Source of the DNA: Zoogloea sp035335645 | GTDB lineage: Bacteria; Pseudomonadota; Gammaproteobacteria; Burkholderiales; Rhodocyclaceae | Length of the DNA stretch: 21,574 bases | Assembly (NCBI GenBank): GCA_035335645.1 | Contig: DAOQMM010000059.1 | Span: forward strand, 1 to 21,574 | Reading direction: 5' to 3' | Shown here: positions 16,069-21,574 of the stretch, piece after piece | How the letters are laid out: every line of letters begins with the position of its first letter | How positions within the stretch are numbered: the stretch's first letter is position 1 | The notes under the pieces: model-generated | Databases searched by the model: none | What the model saw: only the letters and a program-made list of their open reading frames with translations | What the model was told of the DNA's origin: nothing | Program-made: the position numbers and the translations under genes

Positions 16069-17193
16069 TCACACCCGGATGTTGTCGATGTAGGCCCGCA
16101 GCACGGCGTGGTACTGGGGGTCGTCGAGGAGGAAGGAGTCGTGGCCGGCGGGACAGTCGATCTCGGCGTAGCTCACCCGCCGGTCGCTGTGCACCAGCGC
16201 GTAGACGATCTCCCGGCTGCGGGCCGGGGAGAAGCGCCAGTCGGTGGTGAAGGACACGACCAGGTAGTCGGCCTTCGCCCGCGCCAGGGCCGCCACCAGA
16301 TTGCCCTGGTGGGCGAAGGCCGGGTCGTAGTAGTCGAGGGCCTTGGTGGTGAGCAGGTAGGTATTGGCGTCGAAATAGCCGGCGAACTTGTCGCCCTGGT
16401 AGCGCAGGTAGGACTCGATCTCGAATTCCACGTCGTAGCTGAACACCGGCTTGTCATGGCGCAGGGTGCGGCCGAATTTCTGGCCCATGGCGTCGTCCGA
16501 CAGGTAGGTGATGTGACCCACCATGCGCGCCAGGGCGAGTCCGCGGGCGGGCACCACGCCGTGCTCGTAGTAGTGGCCGCCGTGGAAGTCCGGGTCCTTG
16601 AGGATGGCCTGACGGGCGACCTCGTTGAAGGCGATGTTCTGGGCGGTGAGCTTGGGGGCGGAGGCGATCACCAGGGCGTGGGCGACCCGCCCGGGGTATT
16701 GCAGGGTCCACGACAGGGCCTGCATGCCGCCCAGGCTGCCGCCCACCACCGCGGCGAAGCGCTCGATGCCGAGGCGGTCGGCCAGGCGCGCCTGGGCGTT
16801 GACCCAGTCCTCCACGGTAACGAAGGGGAAATCGGCGCCCCAGGGCTTGCCGGTGGCCGGGTTGAGGGCGTTGGGGCCGGAACTGCCGTAGCAGCCGCCC
16901 AGGTTGTTGACGCCGATGACGAAGAAGCGGTTCGTGTCGAGGGGCTTGCCCGGCCCGACCAGGTTGTCCCACCAGCCTTCGGAGCCGGGCTGGTCGGCAT
17001 AGGTGCCGGCCACGTGGTGGGAGCCGGACAGGGCGTGACAGACCAGCACGGCGTTGCTGCGCGCGGCGTTGAGCTGACCGTAGGTCTCGTAGACCAGGTC
17101 GTATTCCGGCAGCACGCCGCCGCTCTGGAGGGGGAGGGCTTCGGTGAAGCGGGCGCGCTGGGGCGCCACGATTCCGACGGAGTGTGCTTGCAT
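16069..17193 (-). CDS. metX: Homoserine O-acyltransferase MetX, probably succinyl-CoA type
   Basis: This is a 374-residue alpha/beta-hydrolase-fold enzyme that activates homoserine for methionine synthesis. The catalytic triad is visible: S153 in GGSLGGMQ, D318 in TTDWRFSP and H351 in CPAGHDSF. R223 and R320 are also present. In the proteobacterial MetX group paired with MetW, the arginine after the catalytic Asp-Trp is associated with succinyl-CoA preference, so homoserine O-succinyltransferase is more likely than the acetyltransferase that annotation pipelines usually assign. This is an inference from motif and context. The ATG has GGGA 8 bases upstream; the leader carries a SAM-II riboswitch and terminator, so expression should fall when S-adenosylmethionine is plentiful. 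Confidence 0.93.
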   Translation of the reverse strand: MQAHSVGIVAPQRARFTEALPLQSGGVLPEYDLVYETYGQLNAARSNAVLVCHALSGSHHVAGTYADQPGSEGWWDNLVGPGKPLDTNRFFVIGVNNLGGCYGSSGPNALNPATGKPWGADFPFVTVEDWVNAQARLADRLGIERFAAVVGGSLGGMQALSWTLQYPGRVAHALVIASAPKLTAQNIAFNEVARQAILKDPDFHGGHYYEHGVVPARGLALARMVGHITYLSDDAMGQKFGRTLRHDKPVFSYDVEFEIESYLRYQGDKFAGYFDANTYLLTTKALDYYDPAFAHQGNLVAALARAKADYLVVSFTTDWRFSPARSREIVYALVHSDRRVSYAEIDCPAGHDSFLLDDPQYHAVLRAYIDNIRV

Positions 17194-17205
17194 CCTTGTT
17201 GTCCC

Positions 17206-17248
17206 GAAAAACAGAAACCCAGCCGGCGAACGGTCGCGGACTGGGCTG
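17206..17248 (-). terminator. Intrinsic terminator (attenuator) in the metX leader
   Basis: On the minus strand the hairpin CCCAG-T-CCG-CGA, loop CCGT, TCG-C-CGG-CTGGG (17245-17218) is followed at once by TTTCTGTTTTT. It lies between the SAM-II aptamer and the metX start codon, with 13 bases between the T tract and the ATG. This position is what is expected of a riboswitch-controlled terminator. Confidence 0.78.
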
Positions 17249-17252
17249 CCGT

Positions 17253-17306
17253 CGCTTTAGCCGTACTTGTAAAGCGCCCGCAAGCTGAAGGGTTCAAATC
17301 GGCGCT
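17253..17306 (-). promoter_or_regulatory. SAM-II riboswitch upstream of metXW
   Basis: Read on the minus strand, the element opens with AGCGCC (17306-17301), then GATTTGAACC, a loop ending GCTTGC, the closing arm GGCGCT (17278-17273), TTTACAAG and the conserved GCTAAAG (17261-17255). P1 is AGCGCC/GGCGCT. The pseudoknot stem can form between CTTG in the loop and CAAG downstream. Order, spacing and conserved bases (GATTT, CTTGC, TTTA, GCTAAA) match the SAM-II class known mainly from alphaproteobacterial met genes. An alternative pairing, CGCTTT (17276-17271) with AAAGCG (17258-17253), would disrupt P1 and could form the ligand-free state. Confidence 0.83.
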
Positions 17307-17313
17307 GGATCGA

Positions 17314-17343
17314 AGAGTAGCGCGTCGTCGGCGGCCGCGTCAA
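17314..17343 (-). promoter_or_regulatory. Putative sigma-70 promoter of metXW
   Basis: On the minus strand TTGACG (17343-17338) is followed after 18 bases by TACTCT (17319-17314). Transcription from it would begin about 7-8 bases later, at 17307/17306, the first base of the SAM-II aptamer. The -35 is five of six to consensus; the -10 is weak but keeps T1, A2 and T6. The fit of the start point to the aptamer is the main support. Confidence 0.5.
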
Positions 17344-17361
17344 TTGCTGCGCCCGCCGACG
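17326..17361. repeat. 9-bp inverted repeat between ptsI and metX
   Basis: CGTCGGCGG (17326-17334) and CCGCCGACG (17353-17361) are perfect inverted copies separated by 18 bases; the repeat begins 5 bp after the ptsI stop in transcription order. It could be the ptsI 3' hairpin (no T tract follows) or an operator, since the putative metX -35 lies in its spacer. Confidence 0.5.
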
Positions 17362-17365
17362 CCGT

Positions 17366-19087
17366 TCACAAGCGCTCCACCGCTTCGCGCACCCGGTCTG
17401 GTTCGTCGAGCTTGAGCAGGCGCTGCACCTTGGCGGTCAGGTCGGCCGCGTCGGCGCGCAGGATCTCGCGCTTGACCTCCAGGATCTGGGCCGGATGCAT
17501 CGAGAAGTGGCGCAGGCCCATGCCGATGAGCAGGCGCGCGCAACTGGGATCACCCGCCATTTCGCCACACACCGAAACCGGCACGCCGGCCTTGGCACCG
17601 GCCTGGATGGTCTGGTAGAGCAGACGCAGCACCGCCGGATGGAGCGGGTTGTAGAGGTGGGCGACGGCCTCGTTGCCCCGGTCGATGGCCAGGGTGTACT
17701 GGATCAGGTCGTTGGTGCCGATGGACAGGAACTGCAGCTTGCGGGTAAAGGCGCCGAGGCACAGGGCCGCCGCGGGCACCTCGATCATGCCGCCGACCGG
17801 GACCGCTTCGTCGAACTTGATCTTCTTGGCGCGCAGCTGCTCCTTGGCCTTTTCGAGGAGGACCAGGGTCTGGTCGATCTCGTGGCTGCTGGCCAGCATG
17901 GGGATCAGGATCTTGAGCCTGCCGTAGTGGCTGGCCCGGAGCAGTGCCCGCAGTTGGGTGAGGAACATCTTGGGCTCGGACAGGCAGTAGCGGATCGCCC
18001 GCAGGCCCAGGGCCGGGTTGTCCTCGGCGCGGGTGGCGCCTTCCAGTTCCTTGTCGGCGCCCACGTCCAGGGTGCGTACCGTGACCGGCTTGCCGGACAT
18101 GGTCTTGACCACGCTGCGGTAGGCCTCGAACTGCTCGTCCTCGTCGGGCCAGGTTTCCCGGCTCATGAACAGGAATTCGGTGCGGAACAGGCCGACGCCG
18201 TCCGCTTCGACGCTCTTGGCCTGGGCGGCATCGGGCGGCAGCTCGATGTTGGCGAGGAGCTGCACCTCTTCTCCGTCCAGGGTGGCGGCGCGGGTGGACT
18301 TGAGGCGCTTGAGCTTGGAGCGTTCGAGTTCGAATTCCACCTTGCGCAGGCGGAACTCTTCGAGCACGCGCTCGTCCGGATCAACGATGACGACCCCGCG
18401 GGTGCCGTCGATGATGATCATCTCGTCGTCCTTGACCACGTGGCGGATGTGGCGCAGCGCGACCACGGCCGGGATGGACAGGCTGCGGGCGACGATGGCA
18501 GTGTGCCCGGTGGGTCCGCCCACGTCGGTGATGAAACCGGCGACGGCGTGGTCCTTGAAGCCGATGGTGTCGGTGGGCGACAGGTCGTGGGCGACGACGA
18601 TGGTGCCGAGGCCGTCCTTGCGCTTGGGCGGCAGGTGGCCCGGATGGCCGAGGAGCACCTTGACGATGCGTTCCACCACCTGCACCACGTCGGCCTTACG
18701 CTCCCGCAGGTAGGCGTCCTCGATGGCCTCGAACTGTTCGACCAGATGCTCCATCTGCTGCACCAGGGCCCACTCGGCGTTGGCGCGGCGGGTGCGGATG
18801 AGCGCCTCCGCCGCGTCGACGAGCATGGGGTCTTCGAGGAACATGATGTGCATGCCGACGAAGGCATCCACCTCGCTGGGGGCAGCGCCCGCACCGGTGG
18901 CGGCCTTGAGCTCGGCCAGGTCGGCCTTGACGGTGGCGACGGCGCCATGCAGGCGCGCGACTTCCGCCTCCACGTGGCGCGGTGCCACGGTGAAGTGGGC
19001 GACCTCCAGCAGGGCGTGGGAGACCAGGTGGGCGTGGCCGATGGCGATGCCGCCCGAGACGGCGAGGCCGTGGACGGTGAAGCTCAT
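17366..19087 (-). CDS. ptsI: Phosphoenolpyruvate-protein phosphotransferase (PTS enzyme I)
   Basis: This 573-residue protein has the full length of enzyme I. It takes phosphate from PEP and passes it to HPr. The phosphorylated histidine is H195 in GGPTGHTAIVARSLSIPAVV; the C-terminal PEP-binding TIM barrel carries FRTEFLFMSRE and the active-site cysteine C507 in VSVCGEMAGDP. GGAGGA lies 6 bases before the ATG. It is the last gene of the EIIA-HPr-EI cluster, 58 bp after ptsH; a GC-rich repeat (GCCGGC at 19123-19128 and 19135-19140) sits in that gap. No EIIB or EIIC is encoded nearby, so the chain probably serves regulation rather than sugar import. Confidence 0.95.
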   Translation of the reverse strand: MSFTVHGLAVSGGIAIGHAHLVSHALLEVAHFTVAPRHVEAEVARLHGAVATVKADLAELKAATGAGAAPSEVDAFVGMHIMFLEDPMLVDAAEALIRTRRANAEWALVQQMEHLVEQFEAIEDAYLRERKADVVQVVERIVKVLLGHPGHLPPKRKDGLGTIVVAHDLSPTDTIGFKDHAVAGFITDVGGPTGHTAIVARSLSIPAVVALRHIRHVVKDDEMIIIDGTRGVVIVDPDERVLEEFRLRKVEFELERSKLKRLKSTRAATLDGEEVQLLANIELPPDAAQAKSVEADGVGLFRTEFLFMSRETWPDEDEQFEAYRSVVKTMSGKPVTVRTLDVGADKELEGATRAEDNPALGLRAIRYCLSEPKMFLTQLRALLRASHYGRLKILIPMLASSHEIDQTLVLLEKAKEQLRAKKIKFDEAVPVGGMIEVPAAALCLGAFTRKLQFLSIGTNDLIQYTLAIDRGNEAVAHLYNPLHPAVLRLLYQTIQAGAKAGVPVSVCGEMAGDPSCARLLIGMGLRHFSMHPAQILEVKREILRADAADLTAKVQRLLKLDEPDRVREAVERL

Positions 19088-19145
19088 GGGCGGTCCTCCG
19101 GAGCGGGGTGCCGGGGAGCGGTGCCGGCGGCGAGGCCGGCGGCGT

Positions 19146-19415
19146 TCATTCCTCTTCCCCGAACTTGTCGGCGATCAGGGCGATCACCGCGCTGAGGGCC
19201 TGGTCTGCGTCCGTGCCTTCGGTTTCCACGACGATGGTGGAGCCCTTGGCGGCGGCCAGCATCATGACGCCCATGATGCTCTTGGCGTTGACGCGACGGC
19301 CGTTGCGTTCGAGCCAGACTTCGCTGGCGTAGTTGCTGGCGGTCTGGGTGAGCTTGGCAGAGGCGCGGGCATGGAGCCCGAGCTTGTTGATGATTTCGGC
19401 TTCCTGGCGTGGCAT
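19146..19415 (-). CDS. ptsH: Phosphocarrier protein HPr
   Basis: This 89-residue HPr has the phosphorylated histidine exactly at H15 (NKLGLHARAS) and the regulatory serine at S46 (NAKSIMGVMML), the site used by HPr kinase/phosphorylase. It shuttles phosphate from enzyme I to EIIA proteins. The ATG at 19415 gives the canonical start; the frame is open far upstream but without family similarity. A GGGAG lies about 10 bases before the ATG. The conserved S46 context predicts an hprK gene elsewhere in the genome; none is in this window. Confidence 0.95.
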   Translation of the reverse strand: MPRQEAEIINKLGLHARASAKLTQTASNYASEVWLERNGRRVNAKSIMGVMMLAAAKGSTIVVETEGTDADQALSAVIALIADKFGEEE

Positions 19416-19480
19416 GGAGGGTGTTCTCCCGTTTCCTCGAAGTGTGGTGTACGGATTGTTGTTATTGACGTGATGACGGC

Positions 19481-19864
19481 CTATCGGATGCGCACGACGC
19501 CTTCGCAGGCGCCGGCCACCGCTTTCTTGACCAGGGTTTCCATGTTGCGTTCCCGGTAGGTGAGGCAGCGCAGCACCATGGGCAGGTTGACCCCCGCGAT
19601 GCCTTCGATGCGGCCCGGTTCCAACAGTTTGGTGGCCATGTTGGAGGGGGTGGCGCCGAGGACGTCGGTGAGGATCAGCACCCCGTCGCCGCTGTCCACC
19701 ATGTGGAGCAGGCGGCGGGCCAGGGGCAGGGATTCGGTCGGGTCGTCCTGGCCAGTGACGCCGATCTGCATCAACTGGGGCGGTCGCCGGTTGAGGACAT
19801 GACTGACGCACTGGATCAGGGCCTCGCCGAGACTGCCGTGGGTGATGAGCAGAAGGCCGATCAT
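19481..19864 (-). CDS. PTS EIIA component, mannose/fructose (EIIA-Man) family
   Basis: This 127-residue protein forms an EIIA-Man domain alone. The phosphorylated histidine is H9 in LLLITHGSLGEALI, and DSGDGVLILTDVLGATPSN is the family's second conserved block. It accepts phosphate from HPr. The absence of EIIB-Man, EIIC and EIID in the window fits the permease-less regulatory PTS known from many betaproteobacteria. It precedes ptsH by 65 bp and follows apbE by 83 bp on the same strand; that 83-bp gap shows no clear terminator, so apbE and gshB may be co-transcribed with it. Only a weak ribosome site (GGGA adjacent to the ATG) is visible. Confidence 0.9.
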   Translation of the reverse strand: MIGLLLITHGSLGEALIQCVSHVLNRRPPQLMQIGVTGQDDPTESLPLARRLLHMVDSGDGVLILTDVLGATPSNMATKLLEPGRIEGIAGVNLPMVLRCLTYRERNMETLVKKAVAGACEGVVRIR

Positions 19865-19947
19865 GTCCCGATTCTATCCGAAGGCCGGAGCGGGGCAAGC
19901 CGGGAATGTAAGGGGGAATGAGCCCGTCTTTTCGGACCGACCCGGTG

Positions 19948-21009
19948 TCAGTCCACGACCGTCGAGGGCTTGATGCCGTCCGAGAACTGCAGGCGCCGTT
20001 CGAGGGCGCGGGTGACCTGGATGTGGCCGTCGGCATCCACCCGCAGGGCGTGGTCGATGCCGAAGCGGGCGGCGTATTCGCGCCAGCGCTCGCCGCCCAG
20101 GTAGATGGGCTTGCTGGCGGCGTCGGAGAGGGTGCCGGCGTGGGCGCGCGGAGTGATCAGGATGGTCACCGCCTGGGTGCCGCGGGCGGGCAGGCCGGTG
20201 CGCGGGTCGATGAGATGGCAGTAACGCTGGCCGTCCAGCTCGAAAAAACGCTGGTAGTCGCCCGAGGTGCCGATGGCCTCGCCGTCGCGCAGGGGCAGGG
20301 AGGCGAGGGGGCGCGGTTCACGGGGGTGCTGGATGCCGACCCGCCAGGGTTGCTCGCCTTTGCTGCCGAGGGCCATGACGTTGCCGCCGATGTTGATGAG
20401 GGCGTTGCGGACACCGCGGGCGCGCAGGATGTCGGCGGCCCGGTCGAGGGCGTAACCCTTGCCGTAGCCGCCCAGGTCGAGCTGCACGGCCGGGTTGCGG
20501 CTGCTCACCGTGTTGTTCTGGATCGTCAGGTCGGCCATTTGCGGGTGGGCCCTGACTGCGGCGGCCAGGGCTGCCGGAGCGGGCCGGTGCGGCACGAAGG
20601 TGTCGGTGTGGAAACCCCACAGGGCGATGAGCTGGCCGAGGGCCGGATCGAAGAGCTGGTCGCCGGTGGCGGCGATGGCCTGGGCGTCGCTGAGCATCGC
20701 GGCGAGTTCCGGCGACACCGGGATGGCCTGCTTGCCAGCGGCGATGGCAGCGTTGAGGGCAGTGAGCTCGGAGGGTTCCCAGGCGTGGTAGGCCCGGTGC
20801 AGGCGGTCGAATTCGCGCAGCACCTCGGCCACCGCGTCGCGGGCGCGGGTCTCGTCGGCGTCCCAGGTAAGGACTTCGACGCGGGTGCCGAAGACGTAGG
20901 ATTCCTGCTGCTGGATGCGTTCCCGCTGGCAGCCGGCGAGCAGCGCCAGGGCGCACAGGCCGAGGAGTGCGCGCAGGAGGCTGCGCCGGCCGGGCCGCAG
21001 GGGGCTCAT
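19948..21009 (-). CDS. apbE: FAD:protein FMN transferase ApbE (lipoprotein)
   Basis: This is a 353-residue predicted lipoprotein with an arginine-containing N-terminus, a hydrophobic segment and the lipobox LAGC with C27. It attaches FMN covalently to threonine or serine of target flavoproteins in the periplasm (for example NqrB/NqrC- or RnfG-type FMN-binding domains). Visible motifs are YVFGTRVEV (38-46), LDLGGYGKGYALD (177-189), NALINIGGNVMALG (202-215), HLIDPRTG (265-272) and the metal-site region LSDAASK with D296. The start overlaps the gshB stop by ATGA. No obvious FMN-acceptor protein is encoded in the window; the NusG-II/Gx pair 9 kb away belongs to families that can occur near apbE. 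Confidence 0.92.
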   Translation of the reverse strand: MSPLRPGRRSLLRALLGLCALALLAGCQRERIQQQESYVFGTRVEVLTWDADETRARDAVAEVLREFDRLHRAYHAWEPSELTALNAAIAAGKQAIPVSPELAAMLSDAQAIAATGDQLFDPALGQLIALWGFHTDTFVPHRPAPAALAAAVRAHPQMADLTIQNNTVSSRNPAVQLDLGGYGKGYALDRAADILRARGVRNALINIGGNVMALGSKGEQPWRVGIQHPREPRPLASLPLRDGEAIGTSGDYQRFFELDGQRYCHLIDPRTGLPARGTQAVTILITPRAHAGTLSDAASKPIYLGGERWREYAARFGIDHALRVDADGHIQVTRALERRLQFSDGIKPSTVVD

Positions 21010-21574
21010 GCGCAGGCGGCTCCCAGGGCGTCGATGACGGCGCCGGGCACGTCGAAGCCGGTCTGGGCGGTGATCTCCACCATGCAGGTGGGGCTGGTGA
21101 CGTTGATCTCGGTGAGGCGGTCGCCGATCACGTCCAGGCCGACGATGAGCAGGCCGCGGGCCCACAGGATCGGCGCCAGGTGCCCGGCGATGGCCCGCTC
21201 GCCGTCGGTGAGGGGCATGGCCACGCCGCGGCCGCCGGCGGCGAGGTTGCCGCGGGTCTCGCCGTCCTTGGGGATGCGGGCGAGGCTGTAGGGGATGACC
21301 CGGCCGCCGACGATCAGCACGCGCTTGTCGCCGTGGACGATGGCCGGCAGGTAGGCCTGGGCCATGATGCTGCGGGTCTCGCCGTGGGTGAGGGTCTCGA
21401 CGATGACGTTGCGGTTGGGGTCGTCGGCGCGGACGCGAAAGATCTGGCTGCCGCCCATGCCGTCGAGGGGCTTGAGGATGGTGTCGCCGTGGGCGTCGAT
21501 GAAGGCGTGCACGTCTACCGCGGCGCGGGCCACGCGGGTGGGCGGGATGAACTGGGGAAACTCGGTGATGGCGA
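21006..21574 (-). CDS. gshB: Glutathione synthetase, C-terminal part (cut by window edge)
   Basis: Only the C-terminal 188 residues are in the window, of about 315 expected. The entering sequence AITEFPQFIPPTRVAR and the following ILKPLDGMGGSQIFRV are typical of bacterial GshB. The ATP-grasp domain continues with ETRSIMAQAYLPAI, GDKRVLI, ARIPKDGETRGNLAAGGRG and ITEINVTSPTCMVEI-like substrate and metal-binding segments. It joins gamma-glutamylcysteine to glycine with ATP. A GTG at 21531-21533 is internal, not the start. Its stop overlaps the apbE start, so the two are translationally coupled. Confidence 0.92.
   Translation of the reverse strand, partial: AITEFPQFIPPTRVARAAVDVHAFIDAHGDTILKPLDGMGGSQIFRVRADDPNRNVIVETLTHGETRSIMAQAYLPAIVHGDKRVLIVGGRVIPYSLARIPKDGETRGNLAAGGRGVAMPLTDGERAIAGHLAPILWARGLLIVGLDVIGDRLTEINVTSPTCMVEITAQTGFDVPGAVIDALGAACA

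Noticed and set aside
19123..19140. GCCGGC inverted repeat between ptsH and ptsI
   Set aside because: Short GC palindromes are frequent at this base composition, and ptsH and ptsI are expected to be co-transcribed.
16057..19195. Long plus-strand open frames opposite metX, ptsI and ptsH
   Set aside because: They mirror the conserved minus-strand genes, have biased Gly/Val/His composition and no recognisable family motif.
19918..21291. 457-codon plus-strand frame opposite apbE and gshB
   Set aside because: It is antisense to clear ApbE and GshB sequences and has no signal peptide or domain of its own.

Overview
The window looks like a chromosomal segment of a GC-rich betaproteobacterium, most likely of the Rhodocyclales type (Azoarcus/Thauera/Zoogloea relatives). 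The reasons are the metX-metW pair, an EIIA-Man/HPr/EI phosphotransferase set without a sugar permease, several PEP-CTERM surface proteins, and a leucine-degradation (liu) operon. The taxonomic call is inference from gene content, not from a marker gene. No tRNA, rRNA, CRISPR array, insertion sequence or phage gene was seen.

Left part (1-6916, + strand): the 3' part of a LOG-family gene, then a tight leucine/isovalerate catabolism operon. It holds the 3-methylcrotonyl-CoA carboxylase carboxyltransferase subunit, methylglutaconyl-CoA hydratase, a DUF4126 membrane protein of unknown role, the biotin-carrying carboxylase subunit and HMG-CoA lyase. Together these convert 3-methylcrotonyl-CoA to acetoacetate plus acetyl-CoA. 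A small DUF1289 protein follows.

Middle part (6916-15470): a minus-strand PEP-CTERM protein with a clear intrinsic terminator, and a second DUF1289 protein. Next come rapZ and a NusG-domain-II/Gx-transporter pair joined by overlapping reading frames, then a convergent RNase HI-family gene. After that is a 627-residue regulator with a C-terminal SARP/OmpR-type winged helix, followed by two related PEP-CTERM proteins flanking a DyP-type peroxidase on the opposite strand. Three intergenic regions here (before the regulator and before each of the two related PEP-CTERM genes) share a TAACC-N6-(T/A/G)AACC direct repeat with exact 11-bp periodicity. I propose this as the binding site of the neighbouring SARP-like regulator, which would make the block a small self-contained surface-protein regulon.

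Right part (15474-21574, minus strand, transcribed right to left): gshB (cut by the window edge), an apbE lipoprotein gene, EIIA-Man, HPr, EI, then metX and metW. The metXW leader carries a SAM-II riboswitch followed by an intrinsic terminator, with a plausible promoter whose start point falls at the first base of the aptamer. This implies transcription attenuation by S-adenosylmethionine.
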